Of a stretch of 64,000 nt of DNA, positions 15,633-26,664 are shown piece after piece. The stretch covers positions 1,155,390 to 1,219,389 of the forward strand of contig AP021857.1 of assembly GCA_017347485.1 (NCBI GenBank), written 5' to 3'. The notes below the pieces were generated by a model that saw nothing but the letters and a program-made list of their open reading frames with translations, ran no database searches and was not told where the DNA came from. Position 1 is the stretch's first letter. Each line of letters starts with the position of its first letter. The DNA comes from Candidatus Desulfobacillus denitrificans. Lineage in GTDB: Bacteria; Pseudomonadota; Gammaproteobacteria; Burkholderiales; Rhodocyclaceae. The position numbers and the translations under genes are program-made.

Positions 15633-17933
15633 ATGACCGTCGCCGCCCGCGCCGCCGCCACCGTCTGCCGCCGCATCCGCGTACGCGGGCAGGTGCAGGG
15701 CGTCGGCTTCCGGCCCTTCGTCTATCGCCTTGCGCAGGAGCTGGACCTGGCCGGCTGGGTGCGCAACGACGGCGAGGGCGTGGATATCGAGGCGCAGGGC
15801 GCGGCGGATGCGGTCGAGGCGCTGATCGCGCGGCTGGAGACGGACGCGCCGCCGCTGGCCAGCGTCACGTCCGTCGAGGCGAGCGAGTCGCCCCTCAGCG
15901 GCGCGCGCGGCTTCGAGATAAAAGTCAGTCTCCACGGCACGGCGATCACCTCCGTCACGCCCGATTCCGCCACCTGTTCCGACTGCCTGGCCGAGCTGTT
16001 CGATCCGGCCAACCGGCGCTGGCGCCACGCCTTCGCTAATTGCACGCACTGCGGGCCGCGCTATACCGTGACACGGCGGCTGCCCTACGACCGCCCCAAT
16101 ACCAGCATGGCGGAATTCGCCCTGTGTCCGGCCTGCCGCAGCGAATACGAAGACCCAGCCGACCGCCGCTTCCACGCCCAGCCGAATGCCTGTCCCGAGT
16201 GCGGCCCTCGCCTCGCGCTGCGAGACGGGGAGGGCGGCCCGCTGGCGGTCGATGACTCCATCGCCGAAACCCTGGCGCGTTTGCAGCGCGGCGAGATCGT
16301 CGCCATCAAGGGCCTCGGCGGCTATCACCTCGCCTGCGACGCAACGAACGCCGCAGCCGTGGCGCGGCTGCGCCAGCGCAAGAACCGCGAGGAAAAGCCC
16401 TTCGCCGTGATGTTCGCCAACGCGGCCTCTGTCGCGCCGTATGCGGACTTGGACGAAGCCGAACGCGCGCTGCTCGAATCGCGCGAGCGCCCGGTGGTGC
16501 TGCTGCGAAAGCGCGCCGGCTGCGATGAGCAACTGGCCGGCGTCGCGCCCGGCCTCGGCGAACTCGGCGCGATGCTGCCGTGCACACCGATCCAGTACCT
16601 GCTCTTCCACGAGGCGGCCGGGCGGCCCGCCGGCACGGAGTGGATCGCCGTGCCGCAGCGACTGACTTTGGTCATGACCAGCGCCAACCCCGGCGGCGAG
16701 CCCATCGTGCGCGAAGACGACGAGGCGCTGGCGCGCCTGCAGGACATCGCCGACGCCTGGCTGATGCACGACCGCGCCATCGTTACGCGGGTGGACGATT
16801 CGGTGCTGCGGGCCGGGCAATTCATCCGCCGCGCCCGCGGCTTCACCCCGCAGGCGATCAAACTCGCCAAAGCCGGCCCCTCCGTCCTCGCCACCGGCGG
16901 CTTCCTCAAGAACACGATCTGCCTCACGCGCGGCGACGAGGCCTACCTCTCCCAGCACATCGGCGACCTCGACAACGCGCCGACCTGCCGCGCGCTGGAG
17001 GAGACCGCGCAGCGCATGATGGCGCTGCTGGAGATCGCGCCGGAACGCGTCGCCCACGACCTGCACCCGGACTTCCACGGCACGCGCTTCGCCGCCGACT
17101 TCGCGCGCGGCCGCGGTTTGAAGACCGTCGCCGTGCAGCACCACCATGCCCACATCGCCGCCGTCGCGGCGGAACATCGTGCCACCGGCCCGCTGCTCGG
17201 CCTGGCGCTGGACGGCGTCGGCATGGGCGCGGACCAAGGCATCTGGGGCGGCGAACTGCTCGCCGTCGACGGCGAGCGCTTCGACCGCCTCGGCCACCTG
17301 CGCGAGCTGGCCTTGCCCGGCGGCGACAAGGCGGCGCGCGAGCCCTGGCGCATGGCCGCCGCGGCGCTCTTCGCTCTCGGCCGCGGCGGCGAGATCAAGA
17401 CAAGATTCCCGCAGCAGCGCGCCGCCGGCGCCATCGCCATGATGCTCGGCGGCAACGCCCACACGCCGCCGACCTCGAGCTGCGGCCGGCTTTTCGACGC
17501 CGCGGCGGGGCTGGCCGGCGTGTGCGAGGTGGCCGCCTACGAGGGCCAGGCGGCGATGCTGTATGAAAGTCAGTCTGCGCAACACGGCGAGACGGAGCCG
17601 CTGCGCGACGGTTTCATCCTGCACGACGACGGAAGGCTCGACCTGCTGCCGCTGCTGGCGCGACTCGCCGACGAACGCGACGCCGGCTTCGCCGCCGCGC
17701 TGTTCCACGCCACACTGGACGAGGCGCTGGCGGCGTGGGTGCAGCGCGCCGGCGAGGAGCGCGGCCTGCGCCGCGTGGCACTGGGCGGCGGCTGCTTCCT
17801 CAACCGCATCCTGAGCGCCGGCCTGCGGCGGCGGCTGGAAGCAAAAGGTTTCGAAGTGCTGGAGGCGCGGCTCGTGCCGCCCAACGACGGCGGCCTGAGC
17901 CTGGGACAGGCCTGGGTGGCGCTTAACTCATAG
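15633..17933 (+). CDS. hypF: HypF, carbamoyltransferase for cyanide ligand synthesis
   Basis: A 766-residue four-domain enzyme. Order: acylphosphatase domain (about 8-95, VQGVGFRPFVYRLA), two zinc-finger pairs (CSDC...CTHC and CPAC...CPEC, about 108-185), a YrdC-like domain (about 195-385), and a Kae1-like domain with VQHHHAH (near residue 510) and LGGGCFLN. It uses carbamoyl phosphate and ATP to make the thiocarbamate on HypE that becomes the Fe-CN ligands. ATG 15633 follows a GGAGGG about 5 bases upstream. hypC follows after nine bases. Confidence 0.96.
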   Translation: MTVAARAAATVCRRIRVRGQVQGVGFRPFVYRLAQELDLAGWVRNDGEGVDIEAQGAADAVEALIARLETDAPPLASVTSVEASESPLSGARGFEIKVSLHGTAITSVTPDSATCSDCLAELFDPANRRWRHAFANCTHCGPRYTVTRRLPYDRPNTSMAEFALCPACRSEYEDPADRRFHAQPNACPECGPRLALRDGEGGPLAVDDSIAETLARLQRGEIVAIKGLGGYHLACDATNAAAVARLRQRKNREEKPFAVMFANAASVAPYADLDEAERALLESRERPVVLLRKRAGCDEQLAGVAPGLGELGAMLPCTPIQYLLFHEAAGRPAGTEWIAVPQRLTLVMTSANPGGEPIVREDDEALARLQDIADAWLMHDRAIVTRVDDSVLRAGQFIRRARGFTPQAIKLAKAGPSVLATGGFLKNTICLTRGDEAYLSQHIGDLDNAPTCRALEETAQRMMALLEIAPERVAHDLHPDFHGTRFAADFARGRGLKTVAVQHHHAHIAAVAAEHRATGPLLGLALDGVGMGADQGIWGGELLAVDGERFDRLGHLRELALPGGDKAAREPWRMAAAALFALGRGGEIKTRFPQQRAAGAIAMMLGGNAHTPPTSSCGRLFDAAAGLAGVCEVAAYEGQAAMLYESQSAQHGETEPLRDGFILHDDGRLDLLPLLARLADERDAGFAAALFHATLDEALAAWVQRAGEERGLRRVALGGGCFLNRILSAGLRRRLEAKGFEVLEARLVPPNDGGLSLGQAWVALNS

Positions 17934-17942
17934 GAAACGATC

Positions 17943-18179
17943 ATGTGTCTGGCCATACCGGTGAAGGTGGTTGAACTGCTCGAAGGCGAGCAGGCGACGG
18001 TCGACGTCGGCGGCGTGCGCAAGGCGATCTCGCTGGCGCTGGTTGATGGCATCACTGTCGGCGACTACGTCATCCTCCACGTCGGCTACGCCATCCAGAA
18101 GCTCGACCCGGAAGAGGCCGAGAAGACGCTGGCCCTCTTCGCCGAGTTGGGCGACAGCATGGGGACGGCGCCAGCGTGA
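17943..18179 (+). CDS. hypC: HypC-family chaperone, copy 2
   Basis: A 78-residue HypC starting Met-Cys-Leu-Ala-Ile-Pro-Val. It is only moderately similar to the first copy at 3851, sharing the N-terminal motif and the GDYV(I/L) strand. Its stop overlaps the GTG start of hypD, matching the usual hypC-hypD pairing in which the two proteins assemble the Fe(CN)2CO group. Having two copies fits two different large subunits (HybC and HoxH). Confidence 0.94.
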   Translation: MCLAIPVKVVELLEGEQATVDVGGVRKAISLALVDGITVGDYVILHVGYAIQKLDPEEAEKTLALFAELGDSMGTAPA

Positions 18180-19309
18180 AGTACATCAACGAATTCCGCG
18201 ACGGCAAGACGGCGCGCCACATCGCGGCGGCCATCGCCGCCGAGACGCGCGCCGACCGCCGCTATCACATCATGGAATTCTGCGGCGGCCATACGCATGC
18301 CATCTCGCGCTACGGCCTGTCCGACCTGCTGCCGGAGAACATCCGCCTCATCCACGGCCCCGGCTGCCCGGTCTGCGTGCTGCCGATCGGCCGCATCGAC
18401 AACGCCATCGACCTGGCGCTCAACCGCGGCGTCATCCTCGCCACCTACGGCGACTGCCTGCGCGTGCCGGCCTCCGGCGGCCTGTCGCTGCTGAAGGCTA
18501 AAGCGCGCGGGGCCGACGTGCGCATGGTGTACTCCAGCGCCGACGCGCTGAAGCTGGCGCAGGACAATCCCGATCGCGAGGTGGTGTTCTTCGCCATCGG
18601 CTTCGAGACCACCACGCCGCCCACCGCCGTGGCGCTGCTGCAGGCCGAGAAGCTCGGCCTGAAGAATTTCTCGGTGTTCTGCAACCACGTGCTGACGCCC
18701 TCGGCCATCGCCAACATCCTCGAGTCGCCGGAAGTCAGGCTGCACGGCACGGTGCCGCTCGATGCCTTCATCGGCCCGGCCCATGTGTCGACGGTGATCG
18801 GCAGCCAGCCCTACGAGCATTTCGCCGAGGAATACGAGAAGCCGGTGGTGATCGCCGGCTTCGAGCCGCTCGACGTCATGCAGGCCATCCTCATGCTGGT
18901 GCGGCAGCTGAACGAGGGCCGCGCCGAGGTCGAGAACGAGTTCTCCCGCGCCGTCACGCGCGAGGGCAACGTCAAGGCGCAGAACCTGGTGGCCGAGGTG
19001 TTCGAGCTGCGGAAAAGCTTCGAATGGCGCGGCCTCAACGAAGTGCCCTACAGCGCGCTGCGCATCAAGGCGAAGTACGCCGCCTGGGATGCCGAGCGCC
19101 GCTACGGCATCGAATACAAGTCCGTGGCCGACAACAGGGCCTGCGAGTGCGGCGCCATCCTGCGCGGCCTCAAGCGCCCGCAGGACTGCAAGCTGTTCGG
19201 CACGGTGTGCACCCCCGAGAACCCGATGGGCTCGTGCATGGTGAGCTCGGAAGGCGCCTGCGCCGCGCACTACACCTACGGGAGATATAAAGATGCCGTG
19301 GGCACTTAA
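18176..19309 (+). CDS. hypD: HypD, Fe(CN)2CO assembly protein
   Basis: A 377-residue scaffold with a [4Fe-4S] cluster and redox cysteines. Conserved pieces: EFCGGHTHA (about residue 36), [10 protein letters not shown] (about 63-72), GFETTTP (about 143) and the C-terminal cluster cysteines in [20 protein letters not shown] and GACAAHY. The GTG at 18176 overlaps the hypC stop. The last residues after the conserved YTYGR run into the start of a repeat element and may be slightly altered by it. hypE would normally follow directly, but a nuclease gene is inserted. Confidence 0.95.
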   Translation: MKYINEFRDGKTARHIAAAIAAETRADRRYHIMEFCGGHTHAISRYGLSDLLPENIRLIHGPGCPVCVLPIGRIDNAIDLALNRGVILATYGDCLRVPASGGLSLLKAKARGADVRMVYSSADALKLAQDNPDREVVFFAIGFETTTPPTAVALLQAEKLGLKNFSVFCNHVLTPSAIANILESPEVRLHGTVPLDAFIGPAHVSTVIGSQPYEHFAEEYEKPVVIAGFEPLDVMQAILMLVRQLNEGRAEVENEFSRAVTREGNVKAQNLVAEVFELRKSFEWRGLNEVPYSALRIKAKYAAWDAERRYGIEYKSVADNRACECGAILRGLKRPQDCKLFGTVCTPENPMGSCMVSSEGACAAHYTYGRYKDAVGT

Positions 19310-19310
19310 G

Positions 19311-19351
19311 CCCCCTCTCCCCGCAAGCGGGGAGAGGGCTGGGGTGAGGGG
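19311..19351 (+). repeat. Left 41-bp inverted repeat of the DUF559 unit
   Basis: A perfect 12-bp hairpin (CCCTCTCCCCGC at 19313-19324, GCGGGGAGAGGG at 19327-19338, loop AA) followed by the tail CTGGGGTGAGGGG. The same sequence occurs in reverse orientation at 19681-19721, differing only in the loop. It begins two bases after the hypD stop and supplies the GAGGGG in front of the nuclease start codon. Confidence 0.85.
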
Positions 19352-19354
19352 TAG

Positions 19355-19738
19355 ATGAACGAAGCAGCGAGGAAATTGCGGCGCAACCAGACGGATGCCG
19401 AAAGAAGGCTTTGGAACTACTTGCGTGACCGCCGCCTGGATGGCTGGAAATTTCGGCGACAGCACCCCATCGGGTCGTATGTACTGGATCTGTACTGCGC
19501 AGACGCAATGCTGGTAATCGAAATCGATGGCGGCCAACATGATTATGACGAACACAGAGAACACGACGAGAAGAGAACGGCATACCTCGTCAGTCAGGGG
19601 TTGAAGGTGATGCGTTTCTGGAACAACGAGGTGATGGAGAACACTAAGGGCGTTCTCGAGGCCATACGCGAGGCACTAAGCCCCTCACCCCAGCCCTCTC
19701 CCCGCGAGCGGGGAGAGGGGGAAGGGCGGCGCGCATGA
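19355..19738 (+). CDS. DUF559 endonuclease-fold protein inserted between hypD and hypE
   Basis: A 127-residue protein of the DUF559 family, which shares the Vsr/very-short-patch-repair type nuclease fold. Visible core: RRNQTDAERRLWNYLRD, WKFRRQHPIGSYVLDLYC and LVIEIDGGQHD (the Asp, Glu-x-Asp-Gly-Gly-Gln-His catalytic region), then GLKVMRFWNNEVM. The last 17 residues (PSPQPSPRERGEGEG region) are encoded by a repeat hairpin. Base composition is lower in GC than its neighbours. It is flanked by 41-bp inverted repeats and its TGA overlaps the ATG of hypE, so it is an added cargo in the hyp operon. DNA cleavage specificity is unknown. Confidence 0.85.
   Translation: MNEAARKLRRNQTDAERRLWNYLRDRRLDGWKFRRQHPIGSYVLDLYCADAMLVIEIDGGQHDYDEHREHDEKRTAYLVSQGLKVMRFWNNEVMENTKGVLEAIREALSPSPQPSPRERGEGEGRRA
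19681..19721 (+). repeat. Right 41-bp inverted repeat of the DUF559 unit
   Basis: Reverse complement of 19311-19351: the tail CCCCTCACCCCAG comes first, then the 12-bp hairpin (19694-19705 and 19708-19719, loop GA). It lies inside the 3' end of the nuclease gene and encodes its Pro/Ser/Arg/Glu/Gly-rich tail. The hairpins form the outer tips of the pair. Confidence 0.85.
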
Positions 19739-20784
19739 ACACGGTTCGCAAGGGCTACATCCGCCCCGTCGACTTCAAGCACGGCCGCGTGGACATGACG
19801 CACGGCAGCGGCGGGCGGGCGATGGCGCAACTGATCGAGGAGCTGTTCCTCGCCGCCTTCGACAACGACTGGCTGCGCGCCGCCAACGACCAGGCCTGCT
19901 TCGCCGTGCAGGGCGGGCGCATGGTGATGGCGACCGACTCGCACGTCGTCTCGCCGCTGTTCTTCCCCGGCGGCGACATCGGCTGCCTGTCGGTGCACGG
20001 CACGGTGAACGACGTCGCCATGTCCGGCGCCAAGCCGCTCTATCTGTCGGCAAGCTTCATCCTCGAGGAGGGCTTCCCGCTCGCCGACCTCAAGCGCATC
20101 GTCGAGTCGATGGCCCACGCGGCGCGCGAAGCCGGCGTAGCAATAGTTACCGGCGACACCAAGGTGGTGGAGCAGGGCAAGGGCGACGGCGTCTTCATCA
20201 CCACCACCGGCATCGGCGTGGTGCCGGCGGGCGTGAACATTTCCGGCGACCGGGCGCGGCCGGGCGACGCCATCCTCGTCTCCGGCACCCTGGGCGACCA
20301 CGGCGTGGCGATCATGGCGCAACGCGAGAGCCTCGGCTTCGAGACGACCATCCAGTCCGACACGGCGGCGCTGCACGATCTCGTCGCGCGCATGGTCGAG
20401 GCGGTGCCAGGCATCCACGCCCTGCGCGACCCGACGCGCGGCGGGCTGGCCACCACGCTCAACGAGATCGCCCGCCAGTCCGGCGTCGGCATGATGCTGC
20501 GCGAGGAGGCGCTGCCGGTGCGGCAGGAAGTCGAGGCCGCCTGCGAGTTCCTCGGCCTCGACCCGCTCTACGTCGCCAACGAGGGCAAGCTGATCTGCAT
20601 CTGCGCGCAGGACGATGCCGAAAAGCTGCTCGAAGTCATGCGCGCCCACCTGCTCGGCCGCGAGGCGGCGCACATCGGCTCGGTGCACGAAGACCCACAC
20701 CATTTCGTGCAGATGGAAACCGGCTTCGGCGGCAAGCGCATCGTCGACTGGCTCACGGGCGAGCAGCTGCCGAGGATATGTTGA
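19735..20784 (+). CDS. hypE: HypE, thiocarbamate dehydratase for cyanide ligands
   Basis: A 349-residue PurM/ThiL-like ATPase. The N-terminal MTHGSGGRAM, the central GDHGVAIMA and DPTRGGLATTLNEIA motifs and the C-terminal Pro-Arg-Ile-Cys are all present; the terminal Cys is the residue carbamoylated by HypF and dehydrated to thiocyanate. Compared with most HypE it has about 20 extra residues before the HGSGG motif. The ATG at 19735 overlaps the DUF559 stop (ATGA), so hypE translation now depends on the inserted gene. Confidence 0.95.
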   Translation: MNTVRKGYIRPVDFKHGRVDMTHGSGGRAMAQLIEELFLAAFDNDWLRAANDQACFAVQGGRMVMATDSHVVSPLFFPGGDIGCLSVHGTVNDVAMSGAKPLYLSASFILEEGFPLADLKRIVESMAHAAREAGVAIVTGDTKVVEQGKGDGVFITTTGIGVVPAGVNISGDRARPGDAILVSGTLGDHGVAIMAQRESLGFETTIQSDTAALHDLVARMVEAVPGIHALRDPTRGGLATTLNEIARQSGVGMMLREEALPVRQEVEAACEFLGLDPLYVANEGKLICICAQDDAEKLLEVMRAHLLGREAAHIGSVHEDPHHFVQMETGFGGKRIVDWLTGEQLPRIC

Positions 20785-20800
20785 GGAGCGGAACCATTAA

Positions 20801-20867
20801 CCACAGAGGCACAGAGACACAGAGAAATTCGTGTTTTGCCTTTCTCTGTGCCTCTGTGTCTCTGTGG
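20801..20867 (+). repeat. CACAGAG-type inverted repeat between hypE and hypX
   Basis: The left arm (20801-20827, built of CCACAGAGG and CACAGAG units) pairs with the right arm (20841-20867, CTCTGTGG units) over 27 bp with few mismatches; the loop is about 13 bases. It is a sequence relative of the element at 10961-11049. Like that one it ends just before the ribosome binding site (AAAGAGG) of the following gene. Confidence 0.8.
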
Positions 20868-20880
20868 TGAAAGAGGTTTT

Positions 20881-22623
20881 ATGCGTATTCTTTTTCTGAC
20901 CCACAGCTTCAACAGCCTCGCCCAGCGACTCTACGTCGAGCTGAGCGAGCGCGGCCACGAAGTCTCCATCGAGTTCGACATCAACGACACCGTCGCCATC
21001 GAGGCAGTCGATCTCTTCCAGCCCGACCTCGTCGTCGCCCCCTTCCTCAAGCGCGCCATCCCCGAGGCGGTGTGGCGCAGCCACGTCTGCCTGGTGGTGC
21101 ATCCGGGGATTCCGGGGGACCGCGGCCCCTCGGCGCTCGACTGGGCCATCCTGAACGATGAAGCGGAGTGGGGCGTCACCGTGCTGCAGGCCAACGCCGT
21201 GATGGACGGCGGCGACATCTGGGCGACGCGTACTTTCCCCATGCGCGCCGCACGCAAGAGCAGCCTCTACCGCAACGAGGTCACCGAGGCCGCGACCGTG
21301 GCCGTGCTGGAGGCGGTGGAGAAGTTCGAGCGCGGCGGCTTCACGCCGACACCGCTCGATTACGCCAATCCAAGCGTGCGCGGCACCGAACGCCCGCTCA
21401 TGAAGCAGATTGACCGCCGCATCGACTGGACGCGCGACGACACGGCGACGGTGCTGCGGAAGCTCCGCGCCTCGGACAGTTTCCCCGGCCTCGCCGACCG
21501 CATCCATGGCGTGGACTGCTGGCTGTTCAATGCCCACCCGGAAGCCAGCCTGTGCGGCGCCCAACCCGGCGCGATCATCGCGCAGCGCCAGGGCGCGCTG
21601 TGCCGCGCCACGACGGACGGCGCGGTGTGGCTCACCCACGCCAAGCGCAAATCCGACCAGCCCACCTTCAAGCTGCCGGCGGCGCAGGCCTTGCCCGAGG
21701 CGGCGGCCGGTGCGCCCGAGTCCGCGCTGCCGGTGCTGCCGATGCGGGACGTGAATACCTGGCAGGACATCGCCTATGAAGAGGAGGGCGGCGTCGGCTA
21801 CCTGCACTTCGATTTCTACAACGGCGCCATGTCGACCACGGATTGCCTGCGCCTGCGCGACGCCTTCCTCGAAACCGCACAGCGTGAGACGAAAGTCATC
21901 GTGCTGATGGGCGGACCGGACTTCTGGTCGAACGGCATCCACCTCAACACCATCGAGGCGGCGGAGAGCCCGGCCGACGAGTCCTGGGCCAACATCAACG
22001 CCATGGACGACCTCTGCCGCGCCTTCCTCGACTGCGGCAGCCACTACGTCGTCGCCGCGATGCAGGGCAACGCCGGCGCCGGCGGCGTCTTCCTGGCGCT
22101 ATCCGCGGATCGTGTGCTGGCGCGCGAGGGCGTCATCCTCAACCCGCACTACAAGGGCATGGGCAACCTCTACGGCTCGGAGTACTGGACCTATCTCTTG
22201 CCGCGCCGCGTCGGTTGGGAGCGGGCGCAGGCCGTCACGCAGCACCGCCTGCCCATCGGCGCGCGGCAGGCCGTCGAGCAGGGCCTCATCGACGCGAGCT
22301 TCGGCGCCGACGTGCCGGCCTTTGCCGCGGCCGTGAAGGCGCAGGCCGCCGCACTGGCGGCGCGGCCCGACTTCGCGCAATTGCTCGAAGCAAAGCGCGC
22401 CGCCCGCGCCCGCGACGAGGCGGTGAAGCCGCTCGAAGCCTACCGCACGGAAGAGCTGGCACGCATGCAGCTCAACTTCTACGGCTTCGATCCGAGCTAC
22501 CACGTCGCGCGCTACCACTTCGTGCACCGCGTGCCGCACGCGTGGACGCCGCTGCACCTGGCGCGGCACCGGCGCAGCATGTGGCAGAAACAGTCCGCGC
22601 TGAAGACGCGGAACGCAGCCTAG
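20881..22623 (+). CDS. hypX: HypX/HoxX, formyl-dependent CO ligand synthesis protein
   Basis: A 580-residue two-domain protein. Residues 1 to about 270 resemble methionyl-tRNA formyltransferase, with LVVHPGIPGDRGPSALDWAI as the formyl-tetrahydrofolate site. The rest is an enoyl-CoA hydratase/isomerase domain (GPDFWSNGIHL, MQGNAGAGGVFLALSAD). In Ralstonia this enzyme converts formyl-THF via formyl-CoA to CO, supplying the Fe-CO ligand of hydrogenases in air. The true start is ATG 20881; a longer frame begins inside the repeat and is rejected. It implies hydrogenase maturation under oxic or micro-oxic conditions too. Confidence 0.93.
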   Translation: MRILFLTHSFNSLAQRLYVELSERGHEVSIEFDINDTVAIEAVDLFQPDLVVAPFLKRAIPEAVWRSHVCLVVHPGIPGDRGPSALDWAILNDEAEWGVTVLQANAVMDGGDIWATRTFPMRAARKSSLYRNEVTEAATVAVLEAVEKFERGGFTPTPLDYANPSVRGTERPLMKQIDRRIDWTRDDTATVLRKLRASDSFPGLADRIHGVDCWLFNAHPEASLCGAQPGAIIAQRQGALCRATTDGAVWLTHAKRKSDQPTFKLPAAQALPEAAAGAPESALPVLPMRDVNTWQDIAYEEEGGVGYLHFDFYNGAMSTTDCLRLRDAFLETAQRETKVIVLMGGPDFWSNGIHLNTIEAAESPADESWANINAMDDLCRAFLDCGSHYVVAAMQGNAGAGGVFLALSADRVLAREGVILNPHYKGMGNLYGSEYWTYLLPRRVGWERAQAVTQHRLPIGARQAVEQGLIDASFGADVPAFAAAVKAQAAALAARPDFAQLLEAKRAARARDEAVKPLEAYRTEELARMQLNFYGFDPSYHVARYHFVHRVPHAWTPLHLARHRRSMWQKQSALKTRNAA

Positions 22624-22634
22624 GGAGAAACATC

Positions 22635-24089
<1,455 letters not shown>

Positions 24090-24105
24090 GGCTTCAGTCT
24101 GATTG

Positions 24106-24219
24106 TCGGCCATTCCGGACGGTCGAAACCAATTCAAACTTAAACCTGATCGTCCGCTTTTCGGATGAACGGTTCTCCGCGGCCATTAACCTGTCGCCTG
24201 GCAGCCGCGGAGAATCTAG
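24106..24219 (+). repeat. Left 114-bp terminal inverted repeat
   Basis: Base-for-base reverse complement of 30216-30329. It contains a perfect 11-bp internal inverted repeat (TTCTCCGCGGC and GCCGCGGAGAA about 20 bases apart) and a second imperfect one (CGGACGGTCG and CGATCGTCCG type arms about 20 bases apart). Such paired arms could be recombinase binding sites. Bases 24220-24300 between this repeat and the IS66 tip show no gene. Confidence 0.9.
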
Positions 24220-24378
24220 GGAAACACTGAACAAGCCATCGCAAAGCACGGCGACGAGTTCGAATTGAGATGGAACTGTGAAACGAACCGCATTTTCACC
24301 GTAAGCGTCCGGCCACGGCCGTCTTGATGGATAGGTGAAGATTGGCGAAGGTGTCCACCCGAATTGAAGGTGGACACC

Positions 24379-24765
24379 ATGTGTATTGAGTACCGGATTG
24401 AGAAGGAGAGCCGGCCGGGGCGCGGGCCGTATCGGCGGCGGTCGCTGGAAGAGAAGCGGCGCATCGTCGAGCAGTGCCTGAGGCCGGGCGCCTCGGTGGC
24501 GGGGGTGGCCCTGGCGCACGGGGCGAACGCCAACCTCGTGCGCAAATGGATTGCCAAGTACCGTGCCGGAGAATACGGCAAGCCGGGCGCGGCCCTGCTG
24601 CCCGTGTCGGTGCGCGCCGAGCCTGCGCTCAAGCCGGCGACGGGCGAGGCTGTGGTATTTCCCCGCGGCCACATCGAGATCGAGCTTCCGGCCGCCCGGC
24701 TGCGGCTGCATGGCCGGGTCGATGCCGAGACCCTGCGCCTGGCGATAGGCTGCCTGTCGCGATGA
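24379..24765 (+). CDS. tnpA: IS66 TnpA-type accessory protein
   Basis: A 128-residue IS66 OrfA protein with a helix-turn-helix ([39 protein letters not shown]) that resembles Tnp_Hth proteins. It is needed with TnpB for IS66 transposition in known members, but is not the catalytic enzyme. ATG 24379 is preferred over a TTG five codons earlier. It overlaps tnpB by four bases (ATGA). Confidence 0.88.
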   Translation: MCIEYRIEKESRPGRGPYRRRSLEEKRRIVEQCLRPGASVAGVALAHGANANLVRKWIAKYRAGEYGKPGAALLPVSVRAEPALKPATGEAVVFPRGHIEIELPAARLRLHGRVDAETLRLAIGCLSR

Positions 24766-25109
24766 TCGGGCTGCCGGCGGGCACGCGCGTGTGGCTCGCG
24801 GCCGGTGTGACCGACATGCGCCGCGGCTTCGACGGACTGGCGGCGCTGGTGCAGGAGAAGCTGGCCGGGGATCCCTTCAGCGGCCACCTCTTCGTCTTCC
24901 GAGGCCGGCGCGGCGACCTTGTCAAACTGCTGTGGTGGGACGGCAACGGCCTGTGCCTGTTCGCCAAGCGCCTGGAGCGCGGCCGCTTCGTCTGGCCGCA
25001 GTCCGAGGGCGGTACGGTGCATTTGAGTGCCGCGCAACTGTCGATGCTGCTCGAAGGCATCGACTGGCGGCAGCCGCGGTGGACCGCTCGCCCGGAATTG
25101 GCGACCTGA
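24762..25109 (+). CDS. tnpB: IS66 TnpB-type accessory protein
   Basis: A 115-residue TnpB of the IS66 Orf2 family, recognised by [21 protein letters not shown] and the [34 protein letters not shown] core. It is full length. Its biochemical role is not settled; it is required in IS66 family transposition. It sits between tnpA and tnpC in the standard order. Confidence 0.92.
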   Translation: MIGLPAGTRVWLAAGVTDMRRGFDGLAALVQEKLAGDPFSGHLFVFRGRRGDLVKLLWWDGNGLCLFAKRLERGRFVWPQSEGGTVHLSAAQLSMLLEGIDWRQPRWTARPELAT

Positions 25110-25149
25110 CCCCTGTTCACAGCGGCCCGAATCGTGTAGATTCCGCTCC

Positions 25150-26664
25150 ATGACCAACGCCGCGCTGCCCACCGACATCGACGCCCTGCGGGCGATGGTG
25201 CTGGCCCAGCAGGCGCAGATCGAACACCTCAAACTCGTCATCGCCAAGCTGCGCCGCATGCAGTTCGGTCGCCGCTCCGAACAACTGGGGCAGACGATCG
25301 ACCAACTCGAACTCGCTCTCGAAGAACTGGAGACGGCCAAGGCGCAATCGGCGGCGCCGGCGGTAGCGGCCGAGCCTGCCGAAGCGAACAAGCCTGCCCG
25401 CAAACCCCTGCCGGCATACCTGCCGCGCGAGGAGGTCGTGCTGGCCCCGGCGCACGCCTGCTGTCCGGACTGCGGCGGTGCCTTGAAGAGGCTCGGCGAG
25501 GACGTCGCCGAGTTGCTCGAATACGTGCCGGCCCGCTTCAAGGTCGTGCGCCAGATTCGCCCCAAGCTTGCCTGCGCACGCTGCGACGCCATCGTCCAGG
25601 CCGAAGCGCCCGACCGGCCGATTCGGCGTGGCCTGGCCGGCCCGGGGCTGCTCGCGCATGTCCTTGCCGCCAAATACTGCGACCACCTGCCGCTCTACCG
25701 GCAAAGCGAGATCTACGCGCGCGAAGGGGTGGAATTGGAACGCTCGACGCTGGCCGAGTGGGTCGGTCAAAGCGCCGCACTGCTCTCGCCGCTGGTGGAG
25801 GCCTTGCGGCGTCACGTCCTCTCCGGCGACAAGGTGCACGCCGACGACACCCCGGTGCCGGTGCTGGCTCCGGGCAGCGGCAAGACCAAGACCGGGCGGC
25901 TGTGGACCTACGTGCGCGACGACCGGCCGGCCGCAGCCACCGTGCCGCCCGCCGTATGGTTCGCCTACTCGCCGAACCGTCGCGGCGAACACCCGCAGCT
26001 GCATCTGGCTTCGTTCGCCGGCATCCTTCAGGCCGACGCCTACGCCGGGTTTGAGGCGCTCTACGCCGGCGGCCGGGTTCAGGAAGCGGCCTGCTGGGCG
26101 CATGTGCGGCGCAAGTTCTACGACATCCACCAGGCGCACGGCTCGCCCCTGGCGGCCGAGGCGCTCTCGCGCATCGGCGCGCTCTACGGGATCGAAGCCG
26201 ACATCCGCGGCAAGCCGCCGGATCATCGGCGCGCGGCGCGCCAGGCGCGGGCCGGCCCGCTGCTCGACGACTTGCGCCGCTGGCTGGAGGACAGTCTGCG
26301 CCGGCTCTCGCAGAAATCGGCCCTGGCCGAGGCGATCCGCTATGCCACCACGCGCTGGACGGCGCTCACCCGCTATGTGGCCGACGGGCGCATCGAGATC
26401 GACAACAACGCCGCGGAGCGGGCGCTGCGCGCGGTGGCCCTCGGGCGCAAGAACTATCTGTTCGCCGGGTCGGACGCCGGCGGCGAGCGCGCCGCCGCCC
26501 TCTACAGTCTGATCGGCACGGCGAAACTCAACGGCCTGGATCCGGAGGCCTACCTGCGCCAGGTTCTTGCCTGCATCGCCGGGCATCCGATCAACCGTAT
26601 CGATGAGCTGCTGCCGTGGAATGTCGATATTGAGACGGCCAGTGCACTGCGGCAGGCGGCATAG
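25150..26664 (+). CDS. tnpC: IS66 TnpC, DDE transposase
   Basis: A 504-residue transposase with the family order: an N-terminal leucine-rich helix (about 10-70), a zinc-binding domain (CCPDCGG...CARCD), then the DDE core. The acidic residues are visible in [20 protein letters not shown] and the glutamate of [13 protein letters not shown]. The Tnp_39-like C-terminus ([20 protein letters not shown]) is complete, so the gene looks intact. Whether the element can still move is doubtful because its right end is missing. Confidence 0.94.
   Translation: MTNAALPTDIDALRAMVLAQQAQIEHLKLVIAKLRRMQFGRRSEQLGQTIDQLELALEELETAKAQSAAPAVAAEPAEANKPARKPLPAYLPREEVVLAPAHACCPDCGGALKRLGEDVAELLEYVPARFKVVRQIRPKLACARCDAIVQAEAPDRPIRRGLAGPGLLAHVLAAKYCDHLPLYRQSEIYAREGVELERSTLAEWVGQSAALLSPLVEALRRHVLSGDKVHADDTPVPVLAPGSGKTKTGRLWTYVRDDRPAAATVPPAVWFAYSPNRRGEHPQLHLASFAGILQADAYAGFEALYAGGRVQEAACWAHVRRKFYDIHQAHGSPLAAEALSRIGALYGIEADIRGKPPDHRRAARQARAGPLLDDLRRWLEDSLRRLSQKSALAEAIRYATTRWTALTRYVADGRIEIDNNAAERALRAVALGRKNYLFAGSDAGGERAAALYSLIGTAKLNGLDPEAYLRQVLACIAGHPINRIDELLPWNVDIETASALRQAA

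Noticed and set aside
20836..20880. Longer HypX start inside the repeat
   Set aside because: The extra residues are encoded by the hairpin arm; ATG 20881 follows a ribosome site and matches the family N-terminus.
24090..24105. Target-site duplication outside the 114-bp repeats
   Set aside because: The flanks (ending GATTG on the left, starting TCCTG on the right) share no direct repeat of useful length.
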